Assembly: GCF_954871325.1 (NCBI RefSeq)
Contig: NC_088777.1
Span: 15,601,366-15,665,365 of the forward strand
Source: Gordionus sp. m RMFG-2023
Taxonomy: Eukaryota > Nematomorpha > Gordioida > Chordodea > Parachordodidae
Direction of reading: 5' to 3'
Length of the DNA stretch: 64,000 nucleotides
The translations under genes were made by a program, and so were the position numbers. Numbering within the stretch: position 1 is the first letter of the stretch; each line of letters begins with the position of its first letter. The notes beneath the pieces were generated by a model, which saw only the letters and a program-made list of their open reading frames with translations, had not been told where the DNA came from and did no database searches. Positions 59,873 through 64,000 of this stretch are shown one piece after another.

Positions 59873-60819
59873 CCCTTACACTTAGATTAGGCCCCACATC
59901 CTGCGAAATACCAATATTCGAGCATGTATCCATTTCCTTTTAGCCCTGACAACTTGATTAACTAAACGATACAAGATTGCTAGTCAACGATTATCGATAC
60001 TACGTCTTAAATTCTCCTGATAAATTAATTTGGTCTTTTGCTCGTTTCTAACGTTCTTTTGTAACTAATGATCATTGCTTTATCTCGGTCAACGATCTGC
60101 GATGCTCTACGATTAACGATTGTTTTCCTGAATTCTTGTTTTTAGGATCATCGATTTTGTATCCTATACTAAAGTTTTGATAATTGGCTATAATTTGTCA
60201 ACGATTAACGATAGCATCCTGGTCTTCTTGTCAATATATCCACTTTGCCTTAAGATCTCTTATACGATAATGATTTCTTGTCTCTTTTGATCCAAAATAA
60301 AAATCCGATCTCTAATTGAGCTCGATTGCGGCATAAATTTTCTAATGACGAAAAGCCGTTTCTCTTTATGAAGATTTTTAGGTTAATCAACAACCTGATA
60401 TTTTGCTAAATATTATCAACTTAAATAACAGTCAACCGTATATCTTTAATAAAAATTTATAACGAAATTCTTTTAGCTACATCGATCACTTGTACGTATA
60501 ACGATCTCTTGTGAAGCATTCATTTTAGCTAAACGACTAATTCTCCGAAATACGACCATTAATATTGATACCATTGTTTTATTGCTCTCATTCTTTGTCT
60601 TAGTGTCGATAGTCATCTCATACATCCCCTTCCCCCTTTATTTAGAATCTCTTTTCAGAGTTAATTAGACTGACTTTTGATCTTCTAAAGCCTGGATCAA
60701 TCGCTGCAAGACACCACTGAACCAATATGGTATTGATATTTATATTGCTGAGGCTAGTGGGAGAGTTAATTAGACTGAATTGTTGAAATTGCCCTGTCGC
60801 CTCCACTCTCCAACATCAT

Positions 60820-61211
60820 TGTAACGTTTTGCGAGTTTTTGAACGGATTGAGAGATTAGAACCGTTGTCAAATAAAGAAAGGTAGAACTAAAATGATACT
60901 AACTCTTTATTAAATAATAAGTTAAAATTATAATCAAACTAAACTAATTAAAAAAAAATTAAAATAATAAAAAATTAAAATAAAAAATTATAATTAAGTT
61001 CGTAAAATCATGATCTTTCTTTCTTTTTTTTTAAGTAAAATATTTCCGAATATATATACTTTCTTTTCCAATTCATTTACATCGTCTTTATTCAAAAATT
61101 CTAATAATTCGTTAAGTTTTTCTGTTTAACAATCGATTTGAATATTACTTCGATTTGAATATTACTTCTTTTTCCTCTATTTTATTTCAAAGTAATTTAC
61201 ATATTACAACA
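60820..61211 (-). repeat. LTR, right copy
   Basis: 392 bp, TG...CA bounded, identical by reading to 59481-59872. Confidence 0.93.
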
Positions 61212-61218
61212 CCTAGTT

Positions 61219-61594
61219 TCCAAGATTTTTCTAATTTATCGTCGCTTGAGTATGTTGGTTTTCTTTCATAAATTTTGTTGAAGGTCTTTAGGTTCACCTA
61301 TTCTAGGCTTGGGTTATTTATAAAAATGTTATTGGTTTTTCATCTTTTTTATAAAATGATATTGGTATTTCATCTTTTTTATAAAAATATATTTCTTTCT
61401 AATAGTCGTTATTTTAAAAAATTACAAACTTTTACCAATTTTTCTATCAAATTCTTGTTTATAGTAATATATTGTATGCATTTTGGGAGAATATGGGGGG
61501 TTGGGGGGGGGCTATTAATTTGAAATGATATTTATAAGAAAAGACAAATTTTTAAGGGAGGATTTCCTCTTGCCCCTCCCTGGCTACGTCTTTG
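61219..61594 (+). mobile_element. family A hAT MITE, left end worn
   Basis: Contains TCATAAATTTTGTTGAAGG, the G-tract block, TTTGAAATGATATTTATAAG, and the terminal CCTCCCTGGCTACGTC, the family A right end. The left terminus cannot be recognised; the young LTR element lies immediately to its left. Confidence 0.7.
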
Positions 61595-61636
61595 ATCGGT
61601 GACATCTTTAACTCTTATTTTTTTAGGTGAGACTAC

Positions 61637-61807
61637 TAGTGTTATTAAATTGCCAAAAGTAGGGACTCAAAACAAAAGTTAGGTAAGTTAAAATATCATA
61701 ATATTCTCAGGGTAAAGTTAAAAATATCGATCCAAAATACTCAACTCGATCCAAATTTGGACTCAAATCGACTTGAGCAGATCCAGCTAAATCGTTTAAT
61801 AATATTA
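61637..61807. mobile_element. MITE of the TAGTGTTGTTAAA family, short
   Basis: 171 bp starting TAGTGTTATTAAATTGCC and ending, on the other strand, TAATATTATTAAACGATTT. It contains GATCCAAA/ACTCGATCC repeats. Flanking bases agree poorly. Confidence 0.55.
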
Positions 61808-62763
61808 GAGCAATTAGATTATATAGTTTATATTATATCTCTAGAGGTAAACGGTTCTTTAATAGCCATTATTTAAATAAAGCTTGGTTTTATATATTTT
61901 TTATATAATTTAGCAATCACTATTTATTATAACACTTTTAAGACATTTAAAAATAATAAATAGGAAAAGAAATATAAAACCGTAAATTGTGATATCATAA
62001 TTTCCGTCATTTACAATTTTTAGCTAATTTTACTCTTATTTTTTATTTAAGTTGACAATTAATAAAAGAAATCATAGAAATGTACTACTTTAACTTATAT
62101 AGCATTAAAACTTGCAAATAAAATTTAAATATTTGACATTAACCATTTTTTGTAAATTGAAATGAAACACTTAAGTTAAAAAATTTATGATAATTATTAA
62201 TATTGCAATTTGGACAATAATACATTATAGTTTATAATTTTTCTTGCTTTCTTATAAATTATCAGTGAATATGTAAATTTTTATTAATATCATTATACAT
62301 TAATCATATATTCCTGTACTTTTTATATTTGAATATATTTCAATCGATAAATATAATAGTTATATTGTAATTACATTAAATAATATATGTTTTTTTCCAC
62401 TAAAATTAAAAATAAAACTTCTATTAGCAATAACGCCATCTAGTTTATATACTTTTAACAATAAATTTATAAATAATAATACAAATTACATAAATAATAC
62501 AAATTACAAAAAACAAGGGGTCTATATTAGTATAATGATTAAACTGTCATGTGAATGGAATTACAAGCAACTGTCCACTAAAATTATTAACTGAAAGTCA
62601 CTTTTTGTAAAACCAGATTTTTATGTTCAAATTTTAAATTTTTTTAGAAATCTTTGAGTGTTGATTTATCAAACTTAAAAAAAATAATAAATAATTAAGT
62701 CTTTAGGTCACAACTTAAGTACTTTAATTTGTAAATGCAACTTATATATATGAATACCCTTGG
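61808..62763. other. gene-free AT-rich stretch
   Basis: No gene. A tRNA-like look near 62518-62580 was considered and rejected. Confidence 0.5.
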
Positions 62764-64000
62764 CAGTAGCGTACGCAGGAATTTGGTGTGGGAGGGGGGG
62801 GGGATAATTAAAATTTTTAAAATAAAATTATTGTTATTTAAAAATATCAAGCATAAATTTATTAGGACTAATAACTATTTCTAATATACAAATTTAAATT
62901 AATATAAATTATAAAAAATTAAATATATAAACAGATATATAAAAATAAATTTGATTTAAAAAATATTAAACGGATATAACCGGCGGCATATAAATACTTT
63001 AAATAAATCTGAATTATAAAATATTAAGTGGATATAACCAGGATATGATGACTATAAAATAAATAATCCATAATAGAAATTTAAATTTTTTTGAGCTTTT
63101 AAAATTTATATATAAAGTATAAAAAATCTAAATGTTGGAAATATGAATAATTATATTTTTTATGTAAAAGAAAAATATATAAGACATTAAAAAATGATAG
63201 CACAAAAAATATTATAGAAACATTATATTTTTATAATGTAAAATCCAATCTTCGTTGGGAGTGAGCTAATTTTTCAATTATCTCATCCATGTTTGGCTTC
63301 AAATGCCTATATTCAAAAGGGCCAGACCATTCAACCTACTTTCAGAAGTTATACTTCTTAGGTACGTTTTTAATCTTCTTAAAGAAGAGAATGTTCTCTC
63401 ATTAGTTGCAGTACTAATGGGAAGAGTTGCTAATATATATAATAATTTCAATATATTGGGAAAATAATCTAAAAGATGTTTGAAATGATGCAAAGCATCC
63501 ATAGCATTTTTTGGGACTATATCAACCATAGTTAATCTTTTATACCATAGTTGGCATTCAGCTAATAAAGCATCATGAGATACATTAATGTCTTCATGAT
63601 AAAAATCTTCCAAATATTTTATTTTTTTTCAATCATCATCTGAAAAAGGTTCAGAGGGCTTTTGCGGTAGTAATATCTGCAGATTGATAAGTGCTTCTTG
63701 ATGAATTAAAAACCTTTCATTTACTTGGGTTATAAATGTATCCAAAAGAGGTATATAGACATTTATTTTATAATATTCTTCTATTGACCCTATATTAATA
63801 TTTGGACGATAAGTTTGCCTTACTGCAAGTCGAGCGAGACAAATATTGAACTCGTATAGCTCTGCTTTTGATTCAACATTAACATATAAAATATGAAATT
63901 CCTCATCAGCATTAGCTAATTTCTATGAGTTCTAATAAAATTGTCTCTGCTATTCTCATCTCAATCAAATCAATATCAGGTTTTTGAAAAGTATTACATA
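62764..64000 (-). mobile_element. hAT transposon D, copy 2, running off the window
   Basis: Starts with the terminus CAGTAGCGTACGCAGGAATT followed by a G tract. The sequence inside matches the 3' noncoding part of copy 1 (3960-4088) in reverse complement. The transposase is on the - strand, its 5' part beyond 64000. The preceding 8 bp are ACCCTTGG; the other flank is outside the window. Confidence 0.88.
63299..64000 (-). pseudogene. hAT transposase, C-terminal half (partial at window edge)
   Basis: The clearest frame (63299-63613, 104 codons, - strand) reads YHEDINVSHDALLAECQLWY, then AMDALHHFKHLL. The hATC dimerisation domain follows: LLYILATLPISTATNERTFS, SLRRLKTYLRSITSESR, LNGLALLNIGI and stop. 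Upstream in other frames are FYHED, VNVESKAELYEFNICLARLA and QTYRPNINIGSIEEYY. The type resembles ZMYM1/ZNF862-like domesticated hATs. At least two frame interruptions lie within the visible part, so it is probably inactive. Confidence 0.82.

Larger units (their letters stand above)
59481..61211 (-). mobile_element. short LTR element, non-coding, young
   Basis: Two 392-bp direct repeats (59481-59872 and 60820-61211), each beginning TGTAACG and ending TTACAACA, flank a 947-bp interior. A 5-bp target duplication CCTAG lies at 59476-59480 and 61212-61216. The two LTRs read identical over their whole length, so insertion was recent. The interior holds no gag or pol frame, so this is a small non-autonomous element. 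On the - strand AATAAA lies in the LTR and a TTGGAGAGTGG motif follows the 5' LTR, so I favour - orientation. The superfamily is not determined. Confidence 0.92.

Noticed and set aside
62515-62580. tRNA-like segment (TATATTAGTATAATGATTAA...)
   Set aside because: The A-box resemblance is weak and there is no GGTTC-type B box or closable acceptor stem.

Overview
The window is a very AT-rich (roughly three quarters A+T by eye), intron-containing animal genome segment. Two host genes are visible, each with GT-AG introns whose codon phases agree: an Emx/empty-spiracles homeobox gene on the + strand (three coding exons, 7339-22567) and the 3' part of a rhodopsin-type peptide GPCR on the - strand (four coding exons, 40984 down to 35591). 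The Emx homeodomain has FEKNHYVVG in helix 1-2, as in vertebrate and lophotrochozoan Emx rather than FESNQYVVG of insects, so I favour a non-insect invertebrate. A lophotrochozoan such as a flatworm would fit, but the lineage is not settled from this sequence.

Layout. 1-7338: noncoding DNA with a decayed hAT transposon (about 2540-4088) that carries a nested GC-rich MITE, and a (GGAA)n microsatellite. 7339-22567: Emx; its 12.9-kb first intron carries a dense series of hAT elements, several with intact 8-bp target-site duplications. 22568-25342: Emx 3' end and a second copy of the hAT found in the intron. 25678-33958: a transposon nest, made of an outer hAT-like frame, a 4.6-kb Mutator-like element with arms of about 1 kb built of CCGG-centred repeats, and a piggyBac-type transposase relic split by a 964-bp hAT element. 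34000-41000: GPCR exons with MITEs in the introns. 41000-59400: mostly gene-free, with relics of a DUF7869-type transposon protein (48740-50090), a LINE reverse transcriptase (51400-51850), a hAT C-terminus (53590-53760) and a perfect-TSD hAT MITE (55913-56534). 59481-61211: a short, apparently young LTR element with LTRs that read identical. 62764-64000: a second copy of the first hAT, running off the window.

No operon-like functional link exists between the genes. The unifying theme is hAT activity: at least eight TIR families, most with 8-bp duplications, have inserted into introns and into each other. I found no undescribed molecular system. The most informative items are the nested insertions, the GPCR exons too short to show as open frames, and the unusually long N-terminus of the Emx protein.
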